A stretch of 53,310 bases of DNA from Maribacter sp. Its GTDB lineage: Bacteria; Bacteroidota; Bacteroidia; Flavobacteriales; Flavobacteriaceae. The notes under the pieces are model-generated. The model made no database searches, was not told the DNA's origin, and saw only the letters and a list, made by a program, of their open reading frames with translations. Shown one piece after another: positions 27,433-36,300 of this stretch (positions are counted from its first letter, which is position 1; every line of letters starts with the position of its first letter). Made by a program: the position numbers and the translations under genes. The stretch covers positions 1 to 53,310 of the forward strand of contig JAHDDL010000027.1 in the NCBI GenBank assembly GCA_020629415.1, written 5' to 3'.

Positions 27433-28079
27433 ACTGCCAAATGTTTTAGTTCACTATAATTTTTCTTCAGTTTTCTAAGTAGCAGGCCATAGAGTAAAAA
27501 GTATATTCCGCCCATTACCAAAGTTAAGATAATACCAAAAATACCTATGGAAAGCATTACGGTTATTTTTAGTTTTTCTGCAGATATGTTTTCTAGACTA
27601 TCTTTTAGTTCAGGAAAAGCAGAAATAATATTGTCGTTTAAATAGACACCAATAATCATTACGATTATGGTAACCATAATCATGGATAAAGAAAAGATGA
27701 CGTAGTGTTTAACGGTCTTTCTGGTCTTTATTATTTTCTTCATCAAGTTCTTGGAATTATCTAAAACTGAAATTTCCTTAAACCTTTTGTAAAATTGGAA
27801 GATAAAGTAAAATGCTACCAAATAAGTTAAGCCAGATAATACTTTTAAGTATTTGGCAATACCTATATTCTCATAGATTTCCATGCCCTCTTGAAACGAT
27901 GGTAGAAGATACAATAGTTGAGGTACGGTAAATTCTAAAATGCTAATGATGAGAATCCATTTTACAATAGAGGAAGATTTCTTCCATATCATTTTATGTA
28001 TTTCATCATAGCTCAATTTAGGAACGTTAAATTCCTTTTTCTGCCAGTCTTTTTTCAATAATTCCAGTTCGTCCGTCAT
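27429..28079 (-). CDS. Four-helix membrane protein paired with an ECF sigma factor
   Basis: 216 aa, not recognised as a named family. The N-terminal 38 residues are cytoplasmic and charged (DELELLKKDWQKKEF). Four membrane helices follow (about 39-62, 72-95, 122-145 and 173-203). It starts 4 bp after the sigma factor gene, so the two form an operon, and the soluble N-terminus plus membrane helices suggests a membrane-bound anti-sigma factor. No ZAS zinc motif is visible, so this is inference from position only. Confidence 0.7.
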   Translation of the reverse strand: MTDELELLKKDWQKKEFNVPKLSYDEIHKMIWKKSSSIVKWILIISILEFTVPQLLYLLPSFQEGMEIYENIGIAKYLKVLSGLTYLVAFYFIFQFYKRFKEISVLDNSKNLMKKIIKTRKTVKHYVIFSLSMIMVTIIVMIIGVYLNDNIISAFPELKDSLENISAEKLKITVMLSIGIFGIILTLVMGGIYFLLYGLLLRKLKKNYSELKHLAV

Positions 28080-28083
28080 ATGC

Positions 28084-28578
28084 TTATGGATTCAAAATGG
28101 TTCTTAATTTTGTTTTGATACGGTTCATCTTCACACGTGCATTTACTTCGGTAATACCCAAAGTTTCTGAAATTTCAGTATAATTTTTATCCTCCAGATA
28201 TAAAAAAACCAAAGCTTTGTCAACATCGTTCAATTGCTTAACGGCTTTATACATAAGCTTTAATTGCAATTCTTCGGTCTCGTCATACTCATCTGCCCTT
28301 ATTTTAAAAATAATAGACTCATAATCGGCGGTATCAATTCTTCTTTTATTTTTTCGGTATAACGTAATGGCGGTGTTCAATGCCACACGATACATCCATG
28401 TACTAAACTTTGCATCTCCCCTAAATTTAGGATACGCTTTCCATAGTTGAATAGTAATTTCTTGAAACAGATCATTGTGAGAGTCGCGGTCATTTGTGTA
28501 CAGGGTACAGACTTTATGGACAATATTTTGATTATCCTGTAACTCGGTCACAAATTTGTGTTCAAGGTCTTTCTTCAC
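28084..28578 (-). CDS. ECF-type RNA polymerase sigma factor
   Basis: 164 aa, a minimal two-domain sigma-70. Region 2 (about 20-80) contains DLFQEITIQLWKAYPKF and KFSTWMYRVALNTAI. Region 4 (about 105-162) has the helix-turn-helix segment YTEISETLGITEVNARVKMNR. It directs RNA polymerase to a stress or envelope regulon. It is followed after 4 bp by a four-helix membrane protein that is the likely anti-sigma. Upstream sequence reads TTGGTTGGTTGTTG, which resembles the 7-bp repeat unit near 25200. Confidence 0.93.
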   Translation of the reverse strand: MKKDLEHKFVTELQDNQNIVHKVCTLYTNDRDSHNDLFQEITIQLWKAYPKFRGDAKFSTWMYRVALNTAITLYRKNKRRIDTADYESIIFKIRADEYDETEELQLKLMYKAVKQLNDVDKALVFLYLEDKNYTEISETLGITEVNARVKMNRIKTKLRTILNP

Positions 28579-28651
28579 TATTGGTTGGTTGTTGTTAGCT
28601 TGTTAGTCTAGCAAAAGTCTATTTTGTTACAAGAATTCTTTAATAAAATAA

Positions 28652-28683
28652 AAAAAGTGCCAAAATTGACTTTGGCACTTTTT
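28652..28683. terminator. Intrinsic terminator after the amidohydrolase gene
   Basis: Stem of about 13 bp (AAAAAGTGCCAAA, 28652-28664, and its complement, 28671-28683) with a 6-nt loop, and T-rich flanks on both strands. It separates the minus-strand amidohydrolase from the sigma factor gene. Confidence 0.88.
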
Positions 28684-28702
28684 ATAATATATTTTTTTAG
28701 AA

Positions 28703-30130
28703 TTATTTTCTGTAATCTAGTGCTGGAGCTCTATCCCCCAAAAGCGGAATATACTTAAAATCTGCCCCTCTTTTTTCTAAGAACTCAGTTTTGGCCGCTG
28801 CCACTAGTTTCTTGTCCTTAAATAAATCTATTGCTGTCATGGTCAATGTTTTTGCAGCGATCATCATACCCTTATTGCCAATAGAAGTTCCGCCGGCGGC
28901 AACAGCTTGCCAGCTATGTGCCGGCGTGCCCGGTACCCATGTTGCTGTACTAAAGCCAACCGTTGGTACGGTAAAACTAACATCGCCAACGTCAGTAGAT
29001 CCAAATGCTTTAGCTTCTGTCTTATAAGGCTGTACATTTTTAGCGGTAGCAAAATCGGCCTTTTCTTGGCCCAAGGTTTTTGCTATTTTGTCTGCAAAGA
29101 CTTTTTCTTCGTCAGAATAATCTATTCCGCCTATTTCAGATAAGTTATCATGCATCACTTTTTGTAAAGTAAGGTTTGGCAATAACTCATGTGTACCACC
29201 GATCATTTCATAATCCATAGTAGTACCGGTACCTAGTGCGGCACCTTCGGCAGCTTTTACCATGCGGTCAAAAATTTCTATAACTACGTCACGTCTATTG
29301 TGGCGAGCGTAATAATATACTTCCGCAAAATCAGGAATAACGTTCGGTGCTTTACCGCCATCTGTAATTACATAATGGATTCTAGCTTCTTGTGGAATGT
29401 GTTCACGCATCATATTGATCATCATGTTCATAGCTTCAACACCATCTAATGCTGAACGCCCTTTGTCAGGTGATGCTGCGGCATGAGCGGAAATACCATG
29501 AAATCTAAATTTAGCCGACTTGTTTGCCAAAGCAGCACCGGCACTTGCAGCATTTTGGGCTCCAGGATGCCAATGTAAAGCAATGTCTACATCGTTAAAA
29601 AGTCCTTCACGAACCATATATACCTTTCCTGATCCACCTTCTTCCGCAGGTGTACCGTAAAAGCGAATAGTACCTTTAGATTTGTTTGCTTCTAGCCAAT
29701 CTTTAGTAGATATGGCAGCAGCTGTAGAGGCTGTGCCAAATAAATGGTGACCGCATGCGTGACCAGCCGCAGCACCTGCAGATTCTTTTTCTGGAACCGC
29801 TTTTTGGGAAAGGCCCGGTAGTGCATCGTATTCGCCCATAATGGCAATTACAGGGCTGCCGCTGCCATATTCCGCTATAAATGCCGTTGGTATACCTGCA
29901 ACTCCCTTCTTAATGGTAAAACCGGCATTTTTCAATGTTGTTTGAAGAAGATCGGAACTTTGTTCTTCTTGGTATCCCATTTCTGCGAATTCCCAAATAT
30001 TCTGGGCTATTGTTCCGTAATCTTCACTTTTTTGCTCTAAATTTTTAATAATATCCTTTTCGCTCTTTTGAGCGTTCAGCGAATAAACGGTAGTACCGAG
30101 TATCGCCAATAAAATAAGGGAGTTACGCAT
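28703..30130 (-). CDS. Exported M20 family amidohydrolase (AbgB-like)
   Basis: 475 aa. A signal peptide (about 1-20, ending LNAQ) predicts export, unlike the cytoplasmic E. coli AbgB. M20D-type metal-site segments are present: MGEYDALPGL, GHACGHHLFG, GTPAEEGGSGK and a late GTPAHSWQ with a terminal His ligand. The nearest named relatives cleave p-aminobenzoyl-glutamate or other N-acyl amino acids. The gene is monocistronic with a terminator downstream. Exact substrate cannot be told from sequence. Confidence 0.9.
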   Translation of the reverse strand: MRNSLILLAILGTTVYSLNAQKSEKDIIKNLEQKSEDYGTIAQNIWEFAEMGYQEEQSSDLLQTTLKNAGFTIKKGVAGIPTAFIAEYGSGSPVIAIMGEYDALPGLSQKAVPEKESAGAAAGHACGHHLFGTASTAAAISTKDWLEANKSKGTIRFYGTPAEEGGSGKVYMVREGLFNDVDIALHWHPGAQNAASAGAALANKSAKFRFHGISAHAAASPDKGRSALDGVEAMNMMINMMREHIPQEARIHYVITDGGKAPNVIPDFAEVYYYARHNRRDVVIEIFDRMVKAAEGAALGTGTTMDYEMIGGTHELLPNLTLQKVMHDNLSEIGGIDYSDEEKVFADKIAKTLGQEKADFATAKNVQPYKTEAKAFGSTDVGDVSFTVPTVGFSTATWVPGTPAHSWQAVAAGGTSIGNKGMMIAAKTLTMTAIDLFKDKKLVAAAKTEFLEKRGADFKYIPLLGDRAPALDYRK

Positions 30131-30230
30131 TTTTGTGTTTGTTTGAGTTAGAGCTTAAAGATACTAAAAACACATTATTATTTTAAAGTAGGAGTCCATT
30201 TGTTTAATTTAGCATTTAAGTATTTATACT

Positions 30231-31523
30231 ATGAACATACCCCTTTCAAGCTATCCTAGAATCGTAATTATAGGAGGTGGTTTTGGCGGAGTTTCTCTGG
30301 CTAAAAAATTAAGTAAACAAGAAGTACAGGTAGTTCTTATCGATAGGAACAATTACCATACTTTTCAACCTTTATTGTATCAAGTATCAACTGGTGGTCT
30401 TGAGCCGGATTCTATAGCGTACCCATTACGTAAGGTATTGATCGGATACGACAATTTTTATTTTCGTTTGGCGGAGGTTGATTATATAGATACCGCAAAT
30501 AAAAAGGTGAATACAAACATTGGGGATATTAGTTTTGACTATTTAGTGGTGGCAACCGGTTCTGAGACCAATTTCTTTGGCAATAAGGAGATTGAAAAGA
30601 ATGCTATGTCCATGAAATCTATTCCACAATCGTTGAATCTTCGTAGTTTAATCTTAGAGAATTTTGAACAAGCGCTTTTAACAGATGATTATCACGAAAG
30701 AGATGCGTTGATGAATTTTGTGATCGTAGGTGGCGGGCCTACCGGTGTAGAATTGTCCGGGGCATTGGCAGAAATTAAAAAAGGGATATTGCCAAAAGAT
30801 TATCCGGATTTGGATACTAGAAGGGCCCAGATAAATATTGTACAAGGTGGGGATTGCTTATTGCCAGGTTTTAGTGCGCAAGCATCTAAAAAGGCAGAAG
30901 ATTTTTTAGAAAAACTTGGGGTTCAAGTATGGAAAGGAGTTCGGGTTACCGGGTATGATGGTAAAACGGTTACCACTAAAACTGATTTAAAGTTTGATGC
31001 TGCAACCGTGGTTTGGGCGGCAGGAGTGAAAGGGGCCGGTATTAAAGGGTTGGATGCCGAAGATTTTATTGCAGGTGGAAATAGAATAAATGTCAATGAA
31101 TTTAACCAGGTTGTAGGACATCCTAATATTTTTGCAATAGGTGATATAGCTTGCATGGCTACCGAAGATAACCCTCGTGGCCATCCAATGGTGGCACAAC
31201 CGGCAATTCAGCAGGGCAAACTATTGGGTGAAAATTTAGTAAATTTAATAGAGAACAAACCAATGAAACCCTTTGTCTATTTTGATAAAGGAAGCATGGC
31301 TACCATTGGTAGAAACAAAGCGGTTTGTGATATTAAGAAATTTAGGTTCCAAGGTGTTTTTGCCTGGTTTGTTTGGATGTTCGTTCATCTGTTCTTTTTG
31401 ATCGGCTTTAGGAATAGAATGGTAGTATTTATAAACTGGGTGTATAATTATATTCGGTTTGATCGCGAGGCACGTTTGATAATACGCCCGTATAAAAGAG
31501 ATTACAGCCAGTTTAAGGATTAA
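30231..31523 (+). CDS. Type II NADH dehydrogenase (NDH-2)-like flavoprotein
   Basis: 430 aa. The FAD-binding motif IGGGFGG is at about 14-20 and the NADH-binding motif VGGGPTGVELSG at about 166-177. The FAD closing segment FAIGDIA and the quinone-site-like segment MVAQPAIQQGK follow. The C-terminal hydrophobic hairpin FAWFVWMFVHLFFLIGF anchors it to the membrane. It would transfer electrons from NADH to quinone without proton pumping. Monocistronic. Confidence 0.92.
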   Translation: MNIPLSSYPRIVIIGGGFGGVSLAKKLSKQEVQVVLIDRNNYHTFQPLLYQVSTGGLEPDSIAYPLRKVLIGYDNFYFRLAEVDYIDTANKKVNTNIGDISFDYLVVATGSETNFFGNKEIEKNAMSMKSIPQSLNLRSLILENFEQALLTDDYHERDALMNFVIVGGGPTGVELSGALAEIKKGILPKDYPDLDTRRAQINIVQGGDCLLPGFSAQASKKAEDFLEKLGVQVWKGVRVTGYDGKTVTTKTDLKFDAATVVWAAGVKGAGIKGLDAEDFIAGGNRINVNEFNQVVGHPNIFAIGDIACMATEDNPRGHPMVAQPAIQQGKLLGENLVNLIENKPMKPFVYFDKGSMATIGRNKAVCDIKKFRFQGVFAWFVWMFVHLFFLIGFRNRMVVFINWVYNYIRFDREARLIIRPYKRDYSQFKD

Positions 31524-31660
31524 TAAACACTGATAAACAATTGCATTACAGTACGAAGCGTTTTTTTGTGTAAGAGTTAATTTTTTGCTAAGTATTTCGT
31601 TAGGTCCTATTATTGAAATATCTTTTGTAGGAATTTATTTCAAAAACCGATTTTTGACCT

Positions 31661-32176
31661 ATGAAAGTTCTTATGCATAGTTTTCTATTCTTGTTTGTAA
31701 TTGTTTCAAAGGGTCAGACAATAGAAGAACCACCAGTAACAAATTTACCATCTTCACTATCTGGATTATCAATTACAGGGCACGCGTACCCTATATCTGC
31801 AATTGGTGATATTCATAAGTCTTTTATGTTGAAATATGGTATTTCAAAATCGTTTCAATTAGAACTTCAAGGTTTTTATGATACATATATTTTAAGTGAA
31901 AGATTTAGATCTAGCGTATTAGCTAAAGTGTATTTGAATAAGCGATTATATTTACTGGGTGGTGTAGAAGCAGAGATAGCTACAGAAAATGCGGGAGTCG
32001 GGCAAACACCGTATCGTCTTGGTTTTGTAGCTGGTGCTGGTTATGATGTAAGTGAGAATTTTATGATTGAATTGAAAAGTAATGTACAATTAAACCAATC
32101 TACCATTGGTGCTTTTGGTGAAGCTCAATTTGTAATACCATCTGTTTATACCATTGGTAGTAAATTGAAATTTTAA
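31661..32176 (+). CDS. Small exported protein, probable outer-membrane beta-barrel
   Basis: 171 aa. A signal peptide is visible (hydrophobic FLFLFVIVSKG, residues 8-18). The mature part alternates hydrophobic and polar residues in strands with turns (LELQGFYDTYIL, VLAKVYLNKRLYLLGGV, RLGFVAGAGYDV, FMIELKSNVQLN, YTIGSKLKF) and ends in Phe, as small barrels do. No family is recognised. The stop codon shares TTAA (32173-32176) with the convergent xerD gene. Confidence 0.7.
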   Translation: MKVLMHSFLFLFVIVSKGQTIEEPPVTNLPSSLSGLSITGHAYPISAIGDIHKSFMLKYGISKSFQLELQGFYDTYILSERFRSSVLAKVYLNKRLYLLGGVEAEIATENAGVGQTPYRLGFVAGAGYDVSENFMIELKSNVQLNQSTIGAFGEAQFVIPSVYTIGSKLKF

Positions 32177-33075
32177 TAACTCTTTCTTGGGTGGTAGGTA
32201 TTCATGATCTCGGCTAAATGAGAGCGGTCTACATGCATATATATTTCTGTAGTGGTAATACTTTCATGGCCTAACATTTGCTGAATTGATCTTAAATCGG
32301 CTCCATTTTCAAGTAAATGCGTAGCAAAGGAATGTCTAAAGGTGTGTGGACTTATACTTTTTTGCAACCCGATTGTTACCGCTAAATTCTTTACAATGGT
32401 AAATATCATTGCTCTGGTAAGTTGCCTGCCGCGTCGGTTAAGAAAAAGAATGTCTTGATAACCTTCTTTGATATTTAAATGGACTCTTACTTCATTTCTA
32501 TAAATATCAATGTATTTTTTATTGACAGCGCTTATTGGTACAAAGCGTTGTTTGTCACCTTTACCCGTAACTTTAATAAAGTCTTCTTCAAAATATAAGT
32601 CGGATATCTTTAACCCGATAAGTTCGGAAACCCGTAGTCCACAACCATATAAAGTTTCTAGCATAGCCCTATTACGTTCACCTTCTGCAGAACTTAAATC
32701 AATGGCGCTTATTAATTTGTCTATTTCATTTTCAGAAAGTGTATCAGGTAATTTGCGTCCAATTTTAGGAGATTCAATTAAATCTAAGGGATTGTCTTTG
32801 CGGTAATCTTCAAAAATTAAATAATTAAAAAAACTTTTAAGTCCAGATATGATACGTGCTTGAGACCTTGGGTTCACCACCTTGGCAATTTCATAAATAA
32901 ACTGTTGTACAGTGTTTTTGTCAATAAGAATTGGAGTGGTATTAATGTCATGGGTTTCAAGAAAGGACATCAATTTTTCAATATCCATAGAATAGCTCTG
33001 AATAGAGTTTTTAGATAGACCACGTTCAAGTTTAAGGTAGGTGATATAATCTTTCAGCGCATGTTTCCATTTCAT
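32173..33075 (-). CDS. xerD: Tyrosine recombinase XerD
   Basis: 300 aa, the standard Xer length. It resolves chromosome dimers at dif with XerC. An N-terminal SAM-like DNA-binding domain (about 1-95) precedes the catalytic domain with all six conserved residues visible: Arg148, Lys172, His244, Arg247, His270 and nucleophile Tyr279. No element boundaries or direct repeats surround it, so it is the chromosomal recombinase rather than a phage integrase. A TATCTTTA near-match to the -7 box lies just upstream on the minus strand (33080-33087). Confidence 0.92.
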   Translation of the reverse strand: MKWKHALKDYITYLKLERGLSKNSIQSYSMDIEKLMSFLETHDINTTPILIDKNTVQQFIYEIAKVVNPRSQARIISGLKSFFNYLIFEDYRKDNPLDLIESPKIGRKLPDTLSENEIDKLISAIDLSSAEGERNRAMLETLYGCGLRVSELIGLKISDLYFEEDFIKVTGKGDKQRFVPISAVNKKYIDIYRNEVRVHLNIKEGYQDILFLNRRGRQLTRAMIFTIVKNLAVTIGLQKSISPHTFRHSFATHLLENGADLRSIQQMLGHESITTTEIYMHVDRSHLAEIMNTYHPRKSY

Positions 33076-33256
33076 GGTTTAAAGATAAAGAATACATTAT
33101 TTCTGTTGGGTATAATATATATTCTATAACTGTGAAAATGATAAGAGGTAGGTTAGATTCTTTGGTTCATATTTTATGCAACCTATTTAAATGTAAGATG
33201 CACAACTACTTTAATGGCATTCACAACAAATATGCCGGTAACCATAGTCTTACCTT

Positions 33257-33264
33257 TATTTTTG
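33257..33264 (+). promoter_or_regulatory. Candidate -7 element for the outer-membrane protein gene
   Basis: TATTTTTG, exact match to TANNTTTG, 22 bp before the ATG at 33287. No -33 TTG at the usual spacing. Confidence 0.45.
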
Positions 33265-33286
33265 CAGAAAACAAACCGATCAAACC

Positions 33287-33805
33287 ATGAATAAGTATTT
33301 CATTTTATTATTAGCCTTAGGTCTTTCAACCGGAATTTTTGCTCAAGAAGGGTTTAAATTCGGAATTCAAGGCGGTATTCCTCTAGATGATTATAATGAA
33401 GCGGTAAGTGTTGTACTTGCGGCAGATTTCTCATATATGTATCCATTAGGCGAGGTGGTAGATGTTGGTCCTGCAGTAGGTTATATACATGGTTTTGCAG
33501 AAACGTTTCAAACAACCATTGTTAGGGAAGAACAAGAAGCTGTACAATTTTTACCATTGTCTGCCGGTGTTCGTTTTTGGACATCAAACTATTTTTCATT
33601 TGGTGGAAATATAGGTTATGCCATGGGTGTAAATGATGGTAATGAAGGTGGTCTTTATTATAGACCTACAATTGCATATTTAATGAGTTCAAGTGTAGAG
33701 GTTAACTTGTCCTATACAGGTATTGATGTTGAGGATACCACTTGGTCTACAGTTACTTTGGGTATCGTTTATAATTTTGAGCCTAAGTATAGAACCCGTC
33801 GCTAG
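33287..33805 (+). CDS. Outer-membrane beta-barrel protein (porin-like)
   Basis: 172 aa. A signal peptide (1-19, ending IFAQ) leads into a barrel of about eight strands: FKFGIQGGIPL at the start, AVSVVLAADFSYMYPL, FLPLSAGVRFW, FGGNIGYAMG, and the closing VTLGIVYNF. This is the OmpA-like/outer-membrane protein beta-barrel class. Role unknown. A 9-bp hairpin lies directly after the stop codon. Confidence 0.78.
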   Translation: MNKYFILLLALGLSTGIFAQEGFKFGIQGGIPLDDYNEAVSVVLAADFSYMYPLGEVVDVGPAVGYIHGFAETFQTTIVREEQEAVQFLPLSAGVRFWTSNYFSFGGNIGYAMGVNDGNEGGLYYRPTIAYLMSSSVEVNLSYTGIDVEDTTWSTVTLGIVYNFEPKYRTRR

Positions 33806-33836
33806 AGAAATACTTTAGTTTACTTCTAGTATTTCT
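33806..33836 (+). terminator. Weak hairpin after the outer-membrane protein gene
   Basis: Nine-bp stem (AGAAATACT, 33806-33814, and its complement, 33828-33836) with a 13-nt loop, beginning right after the stop codon. AT-rich and without a long T-tract, so only a possible terminator or mRNA end-stabiliser. Confidence 0.4.
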
Positions 33837-33842
33837 AATTCA

Positions 33843-33868
33843 TTGTAAGGTAACATTCGTTATTTTTG
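33843..33868 (+). promoter_or_regulatory. Candidate promoter for aroQ
   Basis: TTG (33843-33845), 15-bp spacer, TATTTTTG (33861-33868). The -7 box ends 4 bp before the aroQ ATG at 33873, so transcription would start about at the start codon. Confidence 0.5.
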
Positions 33869-33872
33869 AAAT

Positions 33873-34289
33873 ATGAAGATTATCATTATAAATGGTCCCA
33901 ATCTAAATCTTTTAGGAAAAAGGGAGCCAGAAGTATACGGTTCAGAAACTTTTGAAGATTACTTTTCAAAACTACAATTCAAATATAAAAATGTTGAATT
34001 GGAATATTTTCAATCAAATATTGAAGGTGAGTTGATTTCTAAAATACAGGAAACCGGCTTTTCTTATGATGGTATCGTGTTGAACGCAGCGGCATATACA
34101 CATACATCAGTAGGCATTGGTGATGCCGTAAAAGCAATTGAAACTCCTGTAATAGAAGTTCATATATCTAATACACACCAGCGCGAAGAGTTTAGGCATA
34201 TATCTTATATTTCTCCAGCAGCAAGTGGTGTTATACTTGGTTTTGGATTAAAAAGTTATGATTTGGCTATTGAGAGCTTTTTATTTTAA
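33873..34289 (+). CDS. aroQ: 3-dehydroquinate dehydratase, type II
   Basis: 138 aa, a type II dodecameric dehydroquinase of the shikimate pathway. Catalytic Tyr22 lies in EVYGS, with Arg17 in GKREPE. Asn71 is in LNAAAYTHTS and the catalytic His97 is in EVHISN. The start at MKIIIINGPNLNLLG is the conserved N-terminus. Monocistronic, with a promoter match almost touching the start codon. Confidence 0.96.
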   Translation: MKIIIINGPNLNLLGKREPEVYGSETFEDYFSKLQFKYKNVELEYFQSNIEGELISKIQETGFSYDGIVLNAAAYTHTSVGIGDAVKAIETPVIEVHISNTHQREEFRHISYISPAASGVILGFGLKSYDLAIESFLF

Positions 34290-34407
34290 CTAGCCTAATA
34301 TTTAAAAAGCACTTTTAGTACCTACTTCTATATTTTTAAAATGGATTTTAAGAGCCATTTTGATCATTTCTTATACAAGATAGTAATGATGAAATGGGGA
34401 ATGAGCC

Positions 34408-34695
34408 TTAAGAGTTGTCTTCAGGTCTTAAATATTTCTCTTCTACGTAGAACGTTGCAAAGGGTAGAAGGGAAGCTATACCAAAAATGAAAACTTTCTT
34501 AAATGACCACTTATGGGTAAAACCGACTATTAACGTTAATGCTATGAAAGCGATAAAAAGTACGCCGTGGGCGTAGCCAACGTATTTATTGGGTTCTGGT
34601 ATTTCTGCCCAATATTTTAATGGCATGGTTACTCCGAACAACGCCAAATAGGAAATTCCTTCTAAAATTGCCGTTGCTCGAAATAATTTTAACAT
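34408..34695 (-). CDS. DUF3817 family membrane protein
   Basis: 95 aa with three membrane helices (about 7-24, 42-60 and 68-84). The segments LEGISYLALFGVTMPLKYW and YVGYAHGVLFIAF are the DUF3817 signature. Function unknown. It lies 21 bp downstream of lpd on the same strand and is probably co-transcribed. Confidence 0.85.
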   Translation of the reverse strand: MLKLFRATAILEGISYLALFGVTMPLKYWAEIPEPNKYVGYAHGVLFIAFIALTLIVGFTHKWSFKKVFIFGIASLLPFATFYVEEKYLRPEDNS

Positions 34696-34716
34696 GCTAT
34701 ACTAAATTGTAATTAA

Positions 34717-36108
34717 TTATAAGTGAATAACCTCGTCATAAGCAGCTGCAGTTGCCTCCATAACAGCTTCGCTCATAGTTGGGTGAGGATGAACTGCTTT
34801 TAACACTTCGTGTCCCGTAGTTTCAAGTTTACGGCCCAAAACTGCTTCTGCAATCATATCTGTAACACCAGCACCGATCATATGACAACCTAGCCATTCA
34901 CCGTACTTGGCATCATAGATAACCTTAACGAATCCTTCATAAGCACCCGCAGCTTTGGCCTTACCACTTGCAGAGAAAGGAAATTTACCAACTTTTATGT
35001 CAATACCTTTTTCTCTAGCTTGTTTTTCCGTCAAACCAACAGAAGCAATTTCAGGAGAACAGTAAGTACAACCCGGTATATTGCCGTAATCCAATGGCTC
35101 AACATGCATGTCCGCTATTTTCTCAACACATAAGATACCTTCGGCAGAGGCAACATGTGCAAGTGCTGGGCCAGGTGTAACATCACCAATAGCAAAGTAT
35201 CCTGGTATGTTCGTTTGGTAATAATCATTTACCAAAATTTTATCTCTGTCGGTAGCGATACCAACATCTTCTAAGCCTATATTTTCTATATTGGTTTTAA
35301 TACCAACTGCAGACAGTACTATGTCAGCTTCAAGAACTTTTTCGCCTTTAGCTGTTTTTACCGTAGCCTTTACCCCGTCACCAGAAGTATCAACAGAAGT
35401 AACTTCTGCAGAAGTCATAATCTTAACTCCAGCTTTTTTAAAGCTTCTTTCTAATTGTTTGGAAACGTCTTCATCTTCAACAGGAACAATGTTAGGTAAA
35501 TATTCAACAACGGTAACCTCGGTTCCCATAGAGTTGTAGAAGTAAGCGAACTCTATACCGATTGCACCACTACCAACAACGATCATTTTCTTTGGTTGCT
35601 TTTCCAGGGTCATTGCCTGTCTGTACCCTATAATCTTCTTGCCATCTTGTGGTAAGCTAGGTAGTTCACGGCTTCTTGCACCGGTAGCGATAATGATATT
35701 AGTTGCACTGTACTCAGAAGTAGAACCATCTTCAGCCTTGACAGAAACTTTCTTTCCTGGTTTTAAAGTACCGTAACCTTTAATTACTTCAATTTTATTC
35801 TTTTTCATCAAGAATTGAACACCTTTGCTCATTCCGTCGGCAACACCGCGACTTCTTTTTACAACGGCATCAAAATCTTTATCTGCACCTTTAATTTTTA
35901 AACCGTAATCTTCTGCATGTTTCAAGTATTCAAATACTTGTGCAGATTTCAACAAAGCTTTGGTAGGTATACAACCCCAATTTAAGCAAACGCCGCCTAA
36001 ACTTTCTTTTTCAATAATGGCAGTCTTAAAGCCTAATTGTGCGGCCCTAATAGCGGTAACATATCCGCCTGGACCACTACCTAAAACGATAATATCGAAA
36101 GTGCTCAT
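34717..36108 (-). CDS. lpd: Dihydrolipoyl dehydrogenase (E3)
   Basis: 463 aa from MSTFDIIVLG. A longer frame to 36150 exists, but its added 14 residues overlap the probable promoter and do not match the family. E3 reoxidises dihydrolipoamide in 2-oxo-acid dehydrogenase and glycine-cleavage complexes. FAD motif GSGPGG (10-15), redox disulfide Cys41-Cys46 (CLNWGC), NAD motif GSGAIGIEFA and the C-terminal catalytic His in AVHPHPTMSE are all present. No E1 or E2 gene is nearby, so this is a stand-alone E3. Confidence 0.95.
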   Translation of the reverse strand: MSTFDIIVLGSGPGGYVTAIRAAQLGFKTAIIEKESLGGVCLNWGCIPTKALLKSAQVFEYLKHAEDYGLKIKGADKDFDAVVKRSRGVADGMSKGVQFLMKKNKIEVIKGYGTLKPGKKVSVKAEDGSTSEYSATNIIIATGARSRELPSLPQDGKKIIGYRQAMTLEKQPKKMIVVGSGAIGIEFAYFYNSMGTEVTVVEYLPNIVPVEDEDVSKQLERSFKKAGVKIMTSAEVTSVDTSGDGVKATVKTAKGEKVLEADIVLSAVGIKTNIENIGLEDVGIATDRDKILVNDYYQTNIPGYFAIGDVTPGPALAHVASAEGILCVEKIADMHVEPLDYGNIPGCTYCSPEIASVGLTEKQAREKGIDIKVGKFPFSASGKAKAAGAYEGFVKVIYDAKYGEWLGCHMIGAGVTDMIAEAVLGRKLETTGHEVLKAVHPHPTMSEAVMEATAAAYDEVIHL

Positions 36109-36139
36109 ATTTTGATTTTTTGTAGTTTTAATTGAAGTG

Positions 36140-36147
36140 CAAAAATA
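36140..36147 (-). promoter_or_regulatory. Candidate -7 element for lpd
   Basis: Reads TATTTTTG on the minus strand, an exact TANNTTTG match 31 bp upstream of the lpd start at 36108. It lies within the longer alternative reading frame and so supports the internal start. No -33 TTG found. Confidence 0.48.
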
Positions 36148-36254
36148 CAAAACCTAATTGAGATTGATTGTAGGTTTTTAAAATATGACCTTTATGTTGA
36201 AATTGTGATATTTTAAAACAGTGCCAATACTATTTTAATATGAATGATAGGAAT

Positions 36255-36286
36255 AAAAAAGAGACTTAATCAAGTCTCTTTTTTTT
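36255..36286. terminator. Intrinsic terminator after msrB
   Basis: Stem AAAAAAGAGACTT (36255-36267) with complement (36272-36284) and a 4-nt loop, flanked by a long A-tract and T-tract. It ends the minus-strand msrB gene. Confidence 0.9.
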
Positions 36287-36300
36287 AATTTATTCCAATA

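Noticed and set aside
28864..29143. Short open frames on both strands within the amidohydrolase gene
   Set aside because: Low-complexity, Cys/Arg-rich translations with no recognisable features; they overlap a well-supported M20 gene.
32173..33075. Integrase marking a mobile element
   Set aside because: The protein has XerD length and layout, and there are no attachment-site repeats, tRNA gene or foreign cargo nearby.
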